DNA of 64,000 nucleotides from Parelaphostrongylus tenuis (taxonomy: Eukaryota > Nematoda > Chromadorea > Rhabditida > Metastrongylidae): positions 124,001 to 188,000 of the forward strand of contig JAHQIW010005076.1 of NCBI GenBank assembly GCA_019055375.1. The letters run 5' to 3'. How positions within the stretch are numbered: position 1 is the stretch's first letter; every line of letters starts with the position of its first letter. Below, piece by piece: positions 1 to 11,918 of this stretch. The notes under the pieces are model-generated. The model saw nothing but the letters and a program-made list of their open reading frames with translations, was not told the DNA's origin and searched no databases. The position numbers and the translations under genes were made by a program.

Positions 1-1891
1 GAGAGGAGAGAAAGCCGCTAAATACAAACAACGAAGTCCCAGAACTACCATAAACTGGGATGTATTCAAATCATTAGTCGGCTCTTGGGAAGATACCGTT
101 GTCGACAACATCGACGAAGAATACAATCGACTCGTTGAATATCTTCACGTTGGCGCTAAAAAAGCCGAAAGTCCTGAGGTCACGAAGAGACGCTTGTCGC
201 CGCAGACACTCGAGCTGATACGTCAACGTGGAATCGCACGAGCCGCAGGCAACCGAAACCTTACGTCCGAACTTGCGAAACGCTGCAGAGAAGCGATAAA
301 AGAAGACCTCAAAGAGAGAAGAGCAACAGTTATGGCAGAAGCTGCAGAAGCTGGGAAGTGCATTCGCAAAGCCCAGCGAGGCTTCGCCAACTATAAGACC
401 AAGATGATTGCACTCCGATACCCTGACGGGACACTTACAGCTTCCAAAGGGCTATGGAGAAAATCTTCCACCAGTACTACTCGGATCTCTTCGCTAGCCA
501 TGTTCTCTTACCGTCATATAAATTGAAAGAGGACGAATATGTCGTTCCACCGGTCCTTCCTTCCGAAATCCGACATGCTATATCGTCGGTGAAAAACAGA
601 ACAACACCCGGTCCAGACAGGATTAGACCAGAACACCTGAAGAACCTGCCGCCAGTTCTCATCAACACCCTGGCTCGGCTCTTCACTCGCTACCTGTCAG
701 AACGCAAGGCCTCTATTTAATGGAAAGCCAGCAAGACCGTATTCTTGTTCAAAAAGGGAGACCTTCACGACATAGGAAATTATCGCCCAATCTGCTTGCT
801 GTCCGTTGTCTATAAACTCTTTACTCGAGTCATCCTGAACAGGATTGACAGAACACTGGACGAAGGACAGCCATGCGAACAAGCAGGGTTCAGAAAAGGA
901 TTTAGTACCATGGACCACATCCACACCATCACAAGACTCATTGAAGTTTCGCGAGAGTACAAACAACCACTCTGTCTCACTTTTATCGATCTGAAAAAAG
1001 CCTTTGATTCAGTGGAAACAGAAGCGGTTATAGAGGCTCTGGATAACCAGGGCGTCCCTACTCGGTACATAATGATCCTTCGTGAGCTTTATAAAGATTT
1101 CACGACCAGAATATCTCCATTCTACAACAATATCACCATTGACGTAAGAAGAGGGGTTCGACAAGGCGATACAATATCGCCAAAACTATTCACTGCCACC
1201 CTACAAAACGTCATGCGAACATTAGAATGGGACGAAATGGGAGTGAAAATTGACGGTCGACAATTAAACCATCTTCGCTTTGCTGACGATATCGTTCTCA
1301 TAACACCAAACATCAGCCAAGCGGAACGAATGTTGACTGATTTCGATAACGCCTGTGGAAAGATCGGTCTTCAACTGAATCTAACGAAAACAATGTTCAT
1401 GAGGAACGGATGGGTTTCTAATGCCCCATTCACGCTCAACGGAACGACAATTTCCGAATGCTCCAGTTACATCTATCTAGGTCGTGAAATCAACATGATG
1501 AACGACCTAGCCCCAGAGTTGAGCAGGAGGAAACGAGCGGCTTGGGGAACGTTTAAGAGCATCGAAGATGTAGTGAAGAGGACAAAGAACATCCGACTCC
1601 GTGCCCACCTTTTCGACTCGACAATTATCCCTGCCCTAACGTATGCAGCAGAAACCTGGTCGCTACGTAAGCAGGATGAAAGATCACTTGCCGTTATCGA
1701 ACGCGCAGTCGAAAGGTCGATGCTAGGAGTATCTCGTATTTCGCAAATGAGACAAAGGATCCGAACTTCCGACCTACGTCAACGATCGAAAATCAGAGAC
1801 GCCGTTTTACACGCCAGGACATCGAAAATAAGGTGGGCCGGACACGTGATGCGCTTCAACGACAACCGATGGACGAGAGCCGTTACCGTTA
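1..1891 (+). mobile_element. Decayed RTE-clade non-LTR retrotransposon (reverse transcriptase part)
   Basis: This encodes the reverse transcriptase half of a non-LTR element, which copies its own RNA at a nicked target. From base 2 to about 450 it reads in frame 2 as the basic linker before the RT (TINWDVFKSLVGSW and on), then shifts to frame 1, where it continues to 1923. The RT motifs are clear in the frame starting at 745: NYRPICLLS (residues 12-20), AGFRKGF (47-53), FIDLKKAFDSV (80-90), RGVRQGD (136-142) and the catalytic FADD (179-182, about 1279-1290), then thumb-like sequence ending RWTRAV. Damage: the frameshift near 450, a TAA at 718-720 where related elements read Gln before WK, and loss of homology after about 1891, so the C-terminus is missing. 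The 5' endonuclease part lies outside the window. Family assignment is from motif order and is firm at RTE-like level; I infer the copy is dead. Confidence 0.9.
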
Positions 1892-1923
1892 CGAGAGCTT
1901 ATGATATCCACGCATGGTTTTGA

Positions 1924-3156
1924 AGTTTTGTGTTGTGAATAGGTGACCTCATTAGTAGCTAAGCCGTTTTTCCTACTATGATAGGCCTATCCACGTTAGG
2001 CGTGTATCAAATCACATCTCATGCTAGTCATTACAACTATAGTATTTTCAACTTTATCCGAACCTCCTCATATCTACACAGCAAAGGAAGAGGCAATAAA
2101 TTCTTTTCGGTAGGCGACGAGAGAAAGATGACCTGTATTCGGACTTGACATTCTCTTATCGGACTTATTGAAGCAATTTTTGGTACCGGTTTTCACTTTA
2201 CATGATAAGTCAGAACTCTTCTGAGTGACGGGGAATGCACGAGGCTTCTGCGTATGTTTAGGCTAAGGTGGTTACTCTTTAGAAGTTCAAGATATTGTAA
2301 CTCACTGGCGACACTGCAACCTGATGTAGTATACAGCATTTTTGATGACAACATAGCAATGACACCTTATAAATTGACTTTTTCCACCTGGACACGTTTA
2401 GCTAAGACTTTCTCAAGCTGAGCGCTTTACTCCACCACGTTATCCAATCCGCATCAAAGTTTTTTCTTGCTGTGCAAATCACAGGACTTTCAGCACTTAG
2501 TTCGTTTCCTCGCCTTCGTTGCATGATTGAGAACTTGCCTTCTTCTTGTATGTCATGAAACGTTAGTTGAGCACATACCTTTGCAATCTCGAAAATAGTT
2601 AGACTGACACGTTTCATGGAGCGTTCGTTATCAATTGTAGGTAAATGGTAAGGTAAGTGGTGGACAATCAATCCCCGTGTCAAGCTGCGCAGAATATCAG
2701 GAACCACTTAGGCACAGGCCACCCAGTTGAAGTACTAGTTTGTTTGAAACGTACCCGTGAATCGTTTTCAATGAAGTACCTCCCTCGACTGACATAATAT
2801 TGCTCCTTCTCTCAATTTACCGTACACAGAGAAAAGGTCGTGTTTACACCAGTGATTGATCAACCGAAGATGAGTTCGATTTTTACATTAAAAAAATTGT
2901 TACCGTTGATAGGTAGGCTATTGCTTGACAGCCATCTATTATTCACGGAGAAGTTTTGCCTAGTGGATATATTGAAGTGTAAAAAATTGCAGTAAGGCTT
3001 TATAGAATATTATTCCTTTCATAGATTTTCTCTAGAGCTTACATACAAGGGGAACTAGTTGAATGAGGTAAATCGCATCGTGACTAATTGAACTAATTCG
3101 TAAAAAACTCTGTTTTCATGGAGTAGAAGTATCATGGTCCTGATGTTATCCATTCA
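1924..3156. other. No recognisable gene
   Basis: AT-rich DNA between the RTE fragment and the first srx exon. A 101-codon minus frame at 2402-2707 has no motif I recognise and no supporting splice context. By position this stretch could hold lost 5' exons of the srx fragment downstream, but I could not identify any. Confidence 0.6.
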
Positions 3157-4140
3157 GATGTCGCTAAGCGAAAAAGGCATGAGATGGAAGCGCGTTTTTC
3201 CACACAGGTAAAAAGCATCATGTACTACTGAACAATTTAGGACGTCTAAACCTTTCAATGAGTTTCCTGATGTCAATTTTAGACGGTGTACCAAAATGCC
3301 TTATTCCTCTGCGCACATATTAGTATTTACTATATTCGTAAGCAGTTCGAGAGCAAATGTTTTGTGTTATTCTTTTTCCAAACATTTCAATCTGAAATGT
3401 ATTATGCCCTGGATGTTTAAGTGCCAAATTAGTCTTTTATTCACCTAGTAATCATGGCTAGGTTTATTAGAAGTCAATGGTTGAAATATGTATGAGATCT
3501 TTCCTGAGCTTCCTCTAGGCAACTTTCAGCTGCTCAACAAATTTATGTGGTCCATGCCCGCTGCGGCTATTTCCATCACTTCAAAATGTGGTTTCTATTT
3601 GCGAGGCATAGAAACAAATCACATGTAATTGGAGAAACTGATGTCCAACGATCTAAAAAAAACTGCTCGGAAGGATTCGTTTTGAACAGAACGTAGTTGG
3701 ATGCGAACGAAACACTTCCTCGGTTTTTTCGTTGCTTTGGGTCAGAAATTATGGGAAAGCAGAGATTCTGCTATGTTCCTTCCTTTTATGGAAATTTAGT
3801 TTAGCAAGAGCTCTATGAAATGGGATAGGTTTTATGCAGAGCTGGTTACTTTACAGTCTCATCATGGTTCTGTTCCATTTTTGACTCTGCAAAATCATCA
3901 ATAAGACACCTGCAGCAAATGTACCGGTGAATAATCGCTTCTTCTAACATCTGGGCTCAACGATTCTCACATTGAACGCTGCCTCAATCACGTAGCTAGA
4001 TTGCTCGATTCGTTTGCAGGTGGTTGTTGTCGCTCTTTACAAGCGAAGAAAAGGTAAGTGTGAACTCACTGCATGTGCAGATGTGGATGAAGAAATTTAA
4101 GACTGTTATTTCGATAATATCGCTTTTCATGATCTCGTAG
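3157..4140 (+). pseudogene. srx-class chemoreceptor fragment C (3' exons)
   Basis: Three exon-like pieces of a nematode Srx seven-transmembrane receptor. Exon 3157-3207 follows a cag acceptor, ends at CAG|GTAAAA and reads DVAKRKRHEMEARFSTQ, the third-loop basic segment of the family. Exon 3283-3416 follows tttag and is open (TVYQNALFLC start, FESKCF middle, EMYYALDV end), but the donor expected after the LDG position reads TTTAAG instead of GTAAG. A possible last exon starts at 4020 after ttgcag with W-L-L-S-L-F-T-S and runs to a TAG near 4138. The first transmembrane exons were not found. The same pieces recur at 62833-63770, also on the + strand. Probably a decayed gene; the last exon is the weakest part. 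Confidence 0.6.
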
Positions 4141-4852
4141 TAACGTCCCGTCAATGAAAATTTCAGTCAGAAATGTTTTAAATAAAAATTTGAACCCCCA
4201 CAGCGTTCACCACCATTTCATTGTGTTGGAAAATGTTGAATCGTGAAAATCAGTTATGATGAAATCCTTGATGTCTTTACTCTATCACTAGAAAAAGAAA
4301 CTTCCAATTATCGTGTATCGATAGACAATTATGCGAGCTTGTTACTACATACGCATTTTAGTTCTAGATGGTTTGATCATCGGTGACTTTGTTATCATCT
4401 AAGAAGGATGCATGTGGTGAACATCCAACAATTCCAATAAAAAGTTGCTTCAAGCACAAAAGTCTTCTAAAAATTATACATCCTTCCTGCATCATTCAAC
4501 TGTTTTTATAAACCTCAAAAAACAATACTAATCTGATGATATTGTAACATACCTTTTGTGAGGAGCTTTCTTCACGATATCTATAGAAGAAAGATATGAT
4601 GCCATTGAATCGACTGTTTTTAAAACCTCGTTATAAACATTCAAAATCAAATCCAAAAAAAAAAAGAAGAATGGTTTTAGCCTAAAACGAGGTTGGTACG
4701 CCAGGGCCATACACCAGTCGATTCAATGGATTAGTTTTGGTCTACCAGCCGAAACATCGACTGATGGTGATGGACCAGTGTCATAGTACACTATACCATC
4801 ACCACTTACCACATACGCCTCCCTCCTTGCTATAATGCAGGGCTATAATGTG

Positions 4853-4912
4853 GGGCGGGGGTCACTGACGAGGAGGACGAGCCTCCGAAACACCGGTGTA
4901 TGGCCCTGGCGT
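4853..4912 (+). ncRNA. Type I hammerhead ribozyme, intact core
   Basis: Core CTGACGA at 4865-4871, stem II GGAGG (4872-4876) / CCTCC (4882-4886) with loop ACGAG, then GAA at 4887-4889. Stem III is the perfect palindrome ACACC/GGTGT (4890-4899) with no loop. The predicted cleavage is after A4900 (GUA|). Stem I pairs 4855-4864 with 4901-4910, nine of ten positions including two G-U pairs. Every invariant core base is present, so I expect self-cleavage of the transcript. A looplike-free stem III is unstable in a monomer and would favour two copies pairing, as in the tandem unit here. Confidence 0.9.
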
Positions 4913-5128
4913 ACCAACCTCGTTTTAGGCTAAAACCATTCTTCTTTTTTTTTGGATTTGATTTTGAATGTTTATAACGAGGTTTTAAAAACAGTCGATT
5001 CAATGGATTAGTTTTGGTCTACCAGCCGAAACATCGACTGATGGTGATGGACCAGTGTCATAGTACACTATGCCATCACCACTTACCACATACGCCTCCC
5101 TCCTTGCTATAATGCAGGGCTTAATGTG

Positions 5129-5166
5129 GGGCGGGGGTCACTGACGAGGAGGACGAGCCTCCGAAA
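5129..5166 (+). ncRNA. Truncated hammerhead ribozyme
   Basis: Second copy of the same ribozyme one unit downstream. CTGACGA (5141-5147), stem II and GAAA are identical to the first copy, but the element stops at this point: stem III and the 3' strand of stem I are replaced by flanking DNA. It cannot fold a full hammerhead. Confidence 0.85.
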
Positions 5167-5176
5167 GATATGATGC

Positions 5177-6570
5177 TCAGCGAAGCCCTAGAGCGAGGAG
5201 ATTACACTAGGCTGCTCTTACACGCGATAGGGAAAAATGGAAATGTTGCTGGTACCGCTCGAGTCTCGACGATCAACGGGACGACAGGTGATACAGGTGA
5301 TGACAACATGTTTTAAGCCTTGTGTGAGGTATGGTATTCCATTTATAAAATACTGGACAGGCGTCTTTTTTGTTTTTCCAGGCCCTCCTCAGTAGTACGG
5401 TGCCTTTCGGTTCAGCCGATCCTTTGGAGGCGGATTTACCTCTACTTGTAAAGGATTCGACGCCAAACAACGACTCAAGTTGAGTTAGCTCACTAGTTAG
5501 TTAGTCAATTGATCAATAACAGATCAAAAGCAGTCGAATGAAGAGGTGCTACTCATTTTGCAGCCACACTGCACTGCACTGCACTGCACTGCAATGTCGC
5601 GGATTTCTAGATCACCTGACTTGCGGTGATTTGTTACTCGACGCTGATTCCTTTACAAGCAGGGATTTATCCTAGTGAAAGAATCGGCTAAATGGATAAG
5701 CACTGTACTACTGAGGAGTTTCCAAAGGCGAAGCAGGTGCTTGTCTAGTACTTCATAAATGTCATATTGGACCTCATATCATAAGCTCAAAACATGATAA
5801 CTTGTAATCGGATTATCCTTCCTGTATTTCCAAGTTGATAGCCTGTGAGGTCACCCATATGCTGCTATAATGATATTTGAGACCTTGTGGAGCAAGACAT
5901 CTTCTTCTCGAATTGTTTCTGGAATTTTTGAATTATATAAAATGCTACTGTTATGGGGAATCATGCATAGGCACACACGTAGCTTTTCTTTACAATTTTG
6001 CCGTGGGATAATGGTTGCGGTCTAAATATTATCATCGATGCATTTTTGTATTCATTGCACACTTTCCTTAGAGGAGCACCTTCTTAAATCACACTCCTTG
6101 CTCACTAGTCTTCTCCATTAGAATCTAATCTATTTGATGCGATTAGAATCATAGTTTAGTAGCTTCTGTGCTATTGGAGTTAAGGATATATTTGACTATG
6201 TCGCAAATAGCCTAATCTTTCCAGGTTTCAGAAAGAGCGCAACTCTCCGGAAAGCAGCTGTTCAAAGAAATTCAACAGAACAACATCATCTTCAGACTAT
6301 AAAAAAAAAACCATAGAGTACTGAAAGATGATATCGCTTGAAGCCTCCATACTTCATTGATTTTTTTAAAAATTGCGAGTCACAATCCATAAATATCCAC
6401 TACATTCCTGCGAACACTTTGTCAAGTTAATACTAGGATTACAAGCTTTGCTTGAAGCATAATTGGAGTTAGAGCTAGTTGCTTACGTGAAATCAATTTT
6501 TGCCCCGTAATATTGGAAAAGAACTCAGTATCTGTCTCCAGTGTTTTATGATTCCGTTGATATCAATTTA
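5177..6570. other. No recognisable gene; short CACTG tandem repeat
   Basis: Holds five exact CACTG units at 5567-5591 followed by a variant CAATG. A 65-codon minus frame at 5273-5470 has no recognisable motif. No exon of the srx fragment that follows could be placed here. Confidence 0.6.
5567..5596. repeat. CACTG pentanucleotide repeat
   Basis: Five perfect CACTG units and one CAATG variant. Confidence 0.95.
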
Positions 6571-6809
6571 GATGTTGCTCAACAGAAAAGACGCCAAATG
6601 AAATAAGTACCTCAAGCAGGTAAGGCGTTCAAGTAAAGCTGGAACTTGAGATTATGTGGATCTCTTAATTTCGCCATGTTTATCGCAAATCGTGCACCAA
6701 ATTGTGCTATTTATGTGTTTGAAAAGTACTATGTACTATATTTGTCGGCAATTCGAAAGCAAATAGGCCGTTTTCTTCCCCGAAACATTGACAACTGAAA
6801 CATAGATGG
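6571..6809 (+). pseudogene. srx-class fragment D, decayed
   Basis: Two consecutive srx 3' exons. The segment 6571-6619 begins like the intact gene (DVAQQKRRQM) after a ttag acceptor, but two bases are missing and an in-frame TAA follows; the donor GTAAGG is still present. The next exon (about 6688-6809) is recognisable by tgcaccaaa, the CRQFESK-like middle and the end GATGG|GTAAGTG, but is not open. Same strand and order as fragment C and gene A, so a former tandem array. Confidence 0.55.
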
Positions 6810-7318
6810 GTAAGTGCTGCGTACTTTCAACATGTTTTGCGAGAGAGCCTATTTGAAGACGTTTGTTACATTTGATGTAATATCCAAATCAGAGGAAAAG
6901 AATGAAATAATTAGGCTTGAAGTAATCGGAAGAAATGTATGAGTTATACCAGATATAAGGTGTTGATAAGACTGTTGTATGACCAAGCTTCTCAGGTCAT
7001 TTTTACCAATTCACAAAAGCTTCATATATGCACAAATTTCTAAATGGTAGTTCTCTGAGGTGGGGAGGGAGGGAAGTAGAGAAAAGAAGGGAAGGAGGAA
7101 AGCGTACCTTACTGGTTGTGTGATTCCCATCGCTACCCCTCATCACTCCTTCGCAGTCAGAAATGAAGGCTCTACAAAACGCTACAACCACACCCTCCTC
7201 TAGAGGGCAGGTAGAAGTGTTCAGTTAGTTCTATGACATTCAAGAAGAGCACAAAAAGTGAATTGATGCTGGAAGTGCTGCGATCCACGCAGGAAATAAT
7301 TAACAACTTTGAGACGTA
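6810..7318. other. Unique DNA up to the palindrome edge; GA-rich patch
   Basis: Contains a purine-rich patch (about 7060-7110) resembling one near 10870-10910. There is no mirror match for 7200-7318 beyond 58675, so the inverted-repeat homology begins at about 7319. Confidence 0.6.
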
Positions 7319-7323
7319 CCAAG

Positions 7324-8690
7324 AAAAGTAAAGCGATATGGTAAAAATGCTTGAATTCATTCCAGCATATAGCTTGAATTCATCTCCATACTAGACTACG
7401 AATAGGGGAAACAAAGCCTTCACGGTCCTCCTTTCATCTTAGAAACATAATTTTACATCACTTCATTGCTTTTTTTGATGAATGATTTAGAGTGGCTCGT
7501 GAGTTTCATCTTTTACTGCCTTTGGAGTAAGTAACACAGTCCCTGGCATTACATGGACGGTAATTCAAACGGTTTCAAACTGATTGATGAGCAGCGTTTT
7601 AGGTAGAATTTCTACAATTCCTATAGAACTTTCTAGACAACGGTTTGTAGGCATCCTCTATAATGGCGCTTACTTCTTTGTTAATTAAGGGTAGTTTAAG
7701 AGGCCCTTTGCTGTTTAGGTATCAAAATTCTACTTTTATTTGAATATGGGTGCTAATAGGGGAAGTACCGTATTCTCCGCAATGAGAGCGCGCTCTTTCT
7801 ACACTTATTTCAACTACATACTACAATGTCCTTCACACATACTATTAGAGATGCTTAATTGTAGATGATGTACTTTCGAGCTATGTTCCCGCAGTACAGG
7901 CGATACAAATGCAGAGTAAAGATTGAAAGGTTGTTTAATTTTTTATGATGGCGATCTAAATTGGTGGAAAACGAAGGATTTTAATGCAGGTAGTCGCTCT
8001 TTTTATCAAAAACAGACTTTTTCAAAACCTTTATTTGTGATATGCTATCCCTTATATAACGATGAGATACCTTTGACATACAAACTTACCTATAAATGCC
8101 AATAAACCAGCCATGACGTCTAAGCGACAAAGTAACATTTTAAGCGTGAAATGCAATGTTCTTTTCGCTCTTTTACCGTGTATGACAGCTATTCGAAAAA
8201 AAACCAATTGCGTTTTCAAAATCACTGAGACAGGCTATATAATAGCCAGTAAATCTTTCATGAGCCATATCGAAGCCTCAGCAGAACAAATGAAGCAATT
8301 TGAGTGTAGAATATAAGCTTATTCTCTCTGCTACAACGTAATAAAAAGTCTTCTTCAAAAATTAAACATATCCTTAAAATCACAAATTTTTAAGTTTAAG
8401 AATGATCACCGAATGTCTGAGTGAAAACTTTTGCCGAACGAGGAAGGCCTTGGAGCATTTGGTATCATATTAGATACACTTCGCCTCTAGGGGCTAAACA
8501 CTCACTGTTTTGTTCTTCAAGGGTCTTTCAGTTACTATTGGAAACCAGTCGCACAGCCGTAAGCTTTCGAGAAAAGCCTTCCTACTCTTTGTAAAGTAAA
8601 TCATTGTTCAGTCTAGTATTTGCAATCGTAAAACAATGGTTAATTTAGTTTGTTTTGCCGATTGACTGATAAAGCGAATTTACAAACTTT
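7324..8690. other. Outer arm DNA, no gene recognised
   Basis: Pairs with about 57420-58670. Frames at 7923-8105 and 8113-8316 are not preserved in the mirror copy in any convincing way. The mirror similarity is roughly 85-90% by eye in the best stretch (7400-7500). Confidence 0.6.
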
Positions 8691-9380
8691 GATGGAATGT
8701 GTTTTTCAGTCACTCGCAATTACACCTTAATTTCGAGTGTTTCATTAACACCACGCTCAAATTCCAATATATCTCATAATTATCATCCAGCCCAACAAAT
8801 CATGTGGCTGTTGTACAGCCTGGTTAGACGTCTTTCGACATTACAGTCTCGTCACTCGGGCAGAACCCTTCGTCTTTGGCCAATCGCGAAACGATTTACA
8901 CTGCATGCCGAGTAAGATTATCACGGAACATAGAGTGCTGTACACTCAAATGCTCCTTAGCTGGTATTTGTGTGATATCATACCTTTATCCCGAGTGTTT
9001 TATTAAGACCACGCTCAAATTTCATAATTATTATTTGAGACATCATGTCATGTGATCTGTTAATGAGCTTCTGTACAGCCCGATACACATGTTTTGACCT
9101 TGAGAAGCCTTGACAGGTGAACAGGCTCTTTGTTTTGAGCTAATCCTCTCGTAGTGCTCCAGTCCCCCACTAAAAGTAGGCAACGACGAACGATTCAGAC
9201 AAATATCGTCAAGTGAAAAACTGTTAGATCGACAATGTTCTACATTCGATTGTCCTTGGTTGGTATTTTTGAAACATTGTACCGTTTGTTTCGAGAGTTT
9301 TCTTATACCATGCTCAAATTTCGATATATTTCAGATCTATTAATTGAGCCAACATGTCATGTGGGCTTTTTTGAAGTGTT
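8691..9380 (-). mobile_element. Decayed retrozyme-like repeats
   Basis: Two or three units of the second hammerhead repeat family, recognised by tttattaagaccacgctcaa, ttatttgag and catgtcatgtg. A minus-strand hammerhead at about 8832-8880 keeps GACGA, a stem II, GAAA and the palindromic AGACGTCT, but C3 of the core is G. A second near 9085-9140 has lost most of the core. The mirror region (56040-57420) keeps better copies. Confidence 0.65.
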
Positions 9381-9963
9381 ATATGATACAGTGAAATACT
9401 TTCGCATTCAGTATTTATATCAAAAATATATTCCTAGAAGATATAGAGATGATTTACTGATTTCGTTGACTTCTATTGTTCCTATCTGTCCAGTTTTCAC
9501 CTAATAACATAAGTATAACTTGACAGCAAATGTGTTGGAAATTTATCTGAAACAGAATTCACGGTTATTTACTTCTTTTTTTACTTGGATATGATAAATA
9601 TTTTTTACTGAAATTTTCATAATTTATCGTTGTCAAATGTTATGAAAAAATTCCATTACGATATGCTACCGTAAGCAACCAGCTCTCTTAAAAATAGAAG
9701 CTAATACAAATCACATACAAAATGCTTTCTAGGACGTGGTTTTTCTTCAACAATATTCAATTGAATCAGTCTCTCACCACAGTTAATATAAAAAGCCTCC
9801 TTTTTGCAATCCTACTACGTGCTGTGTATCGAACAGCGGTATATTTCTTCCTGAATTTTCCTTCCCAATAAGCTCTTTTAGACTGAGACTAAACTTAATT
9901 AATCGACTTACCGAACTCTGCGTCATAAGCGACTGGTGTATTCCGGTCATTTTGTGTATCGTA

Positions 9964-10275
9964 CTACCGTGTATACGTAGGCTTGACAGGCCGACTACAA
10001 CACAGTGACCATGGCCTTTTTTGTGCAATTTTGGCTATGGAAAGTGCTTTGGAGCTTCTTTGCAACCCACAATCACTGAGATCTCTGTTGATATTGTGAG
10101 CAGTCTGTGCAACTTTACAACCCAATTTGAACTCACGTTTAGAGCCACAAATACTTCTGCACCAACCCACATTTCTCCCATAGTCTTCAGTAAATATGAA
10201 ATAAACAGCAAGCAAACCGCTAACAAGATAGCATGGAGCGGGAGATGCCACTGACATAGTATACGAAGTAACCAC
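9964..10275 (-). pseudogene. Ser/Arg-rich coding-like segment, function unknown
   Basis: The minus frame ends with a stretch shared with the mirror copy at 55253-55470: LSDCG, then RRSSKALSIA-like residues, KRxWSLC, and KPTYT before or near a stop. Upstream, a second frame reads MWVGAEV, matched by MWVGTEVSAALKREFK in the right arm. In each arm a single-base shift separates the two parts, but at different places. This suggests an exon that was coding and has since broken independently. I do not recognise the family; the basic, serine-rich tail could be cytoplasmic. Confidence 0.35.
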
Positions 10276-10819
10276 ATTTGTCTAAGAATTTTTTCCAATA
10301 TCAAGCGGTTAATTTCAACAATGCATAAACATCCATTGCTTTTGCAGAAGGCTAATGATATGTCTTACGTAGACCTCAAAACCTTATAAATAATTGGTGA
10401 TGGCATCTTAATTAGGCGCTCCTTTCCAGTAGGTTTTTCTTCAGTGTGATTATGACGCGATCACTTCAAAATATAGGACAGTAAGTAATTTACTTCACAT
10501 CTGGCCATTAGACTTACTTGTTTACTTACTCACATTTATTCCCATTTCAATTTCAGTAAAGCATTTAAGGCACTCATAAGTAGGTGTGCTCTCGAAGTTT
10601 CGCATTGTCTTAATGTGCTCAAAAACAAAAGTCTTGACACTCTTCTCATGACATTTTCCATGAGTCAAATGCGACTATTTTTTCGGATTTCTATAGTTTT
10701 TTCTGGAGAATAATACAACACATTCGTTCTACGACAGATATTCATTGCGACTTTCCTCACTTTTTGCTGTAATATATACTATGTAATCAAAAATCTCGAA
10801 CAGATTTCTTCCAACCTCG

Positions 10820-10965
10820 AGGATAGCCAGGCCTGGCTGTTTTTCGAGCGCTCTTTGATTGATTGCTGGAGAGTAAGGGAAAGGTAAAGTGAGAGGGGAA
10901 GAGATGTTGTGGGATCAATCACACGTCGGGCATCACTATTCCGCCTTTGCTCCCAACTGGCATTA
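10820..10965 (-). repeat. tRNA-derived SINE-like repeat
   Basis: Mirror of 54468-54615. On the minus strand it reads like a tRNA A box (GCAAAGGCGGAATAGTGATG), followed by a weak B-box-like tract. Degenerate relative to the right copy, where the A box is cleaner. Confidence 0.4.
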
Positions 10966-11918
10966 GCAAAATCTGAAAAGATTCTAATATGACAAAAATT
11001 TTTTTGTGCACTTATCTGTTTGATATCTAAGACAACCTTTTTTTATAGATACAATTGCGAGGTCAACTATATAATATTAATATTTTAGCCTTTACTTACT
11101 GTTGATTTTTTGTATAGTACAGATTAACCATATCCTCATCAACAGTCGACTTGCAGGATCAAAATTGACAAGGAACAAATGTACTGAAAGGCATTTTTTC
11201 GATTTATAGTCTGGAGGATATAGAAATTTCTTGATGCAGCCGACGCAAATTGAGTATAGGATGATTTGCGATGACGAATGCGCTAGTAAATGATCAATGC
11301 TAAAATGATGATGTAAAGGATTACAGGGTTTTGGCAGCCTTTTCCCTAAGAACTGTTGAACACGTGACCAGTGCTTTATGTCCGATTTTCGTTCTCTGTT
11401 TAGCCTTAATAAAGTTTTTTATTTGTACTTTAAGAAAACCAAAGTGTTTCTCAGACGGTGACTCTCTCAACCACGTCGATGTATATTCGCTCAGAGAACC
11501 TTCTGGTGTCGGTGACTGTAGGCGTGGTGAGTCATGAGTTCTCCTTTTCAAATCTATATAATCCGTGATTCGAGTCGATCATCCACTGTAATTTGTTCCC
11601 GTTGCGGGTATTCGCCTCCATTTCGATCGAGTCGAGCCTTACGAATTAACGCGACTCATCAGCTCTGTGGAAGACGAAACGTGTCGGAATCCAAACAAAT
11701 AATTTTTATTAGCAATCTCATGCTACGGGCCTATTCAACGAAAAACTACGGCTGACTGATCATGTGGAGGTTGAAGGAAAGCCAGTTAACAATATACGAG
11801 AGTCAATGAATGTAAGAATAAACCAGTACGTGAGGCTATACGGCCCAACTCCTTTTAGATATTCTTACAAACTGTGGGGTAAATTGGTACACAGGACACC
11901 TAAGTCACTGGATTTCAG

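Larger units (their letters stand above)
4589..5176 (+). mobile_element. Retrozyme-like hammerhead element with 14-bp flanking duplication
   Basis: A 560-bp insertion (4603-5162) bounded by an identical 14-bp repeat, GAAAGATATGATGC, at 4589-4602 and 5163-5176. The last few bases of the right copy may overlap the element's own end. Inside are almost two head-to-tail copies of a 276-277-nt unit (starts near 4715 and 4992), each with a hammerhead ribozyme near its end. In front is an inverted piece: 4603-4712 is the reverse complement of about 4898-5008, both including the tract TACCAACCTCG. Tandem units of about 300 nt with type I hammerheads, no ORF and a target duplication match what is described for metazoan retrozymes, which are thought to move using PLE reverse transcriptase. 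The element sits outside the palindrome and has no mirror copy. Confidence 0.8.
9381..11540. other. Arm DNA with a coding-like patch and a tRNA-like repeat
   Basis: Mostly AT-rich unassigned DNA. Two items stand out and are listed separately: the minus-strand patch at 9964-10275 and the tRNA-derived repeat at 10820-10965. The first exon of srx gene A should lie upstream of 11919 but could not be identified. Confidence 0.5.

Noticed and set aside
11640..11700. Hammerhead-like tract CTGTGGAAGACGAAACGTGTC, with CTGAGGA in the right arm (about 53705-53750, minus)
   Set aside because: Core resembles a hammerhead, but there is no stem II of useful length and stem I does not pair beyond two bases. 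It may be a PLE-end relative; not called.
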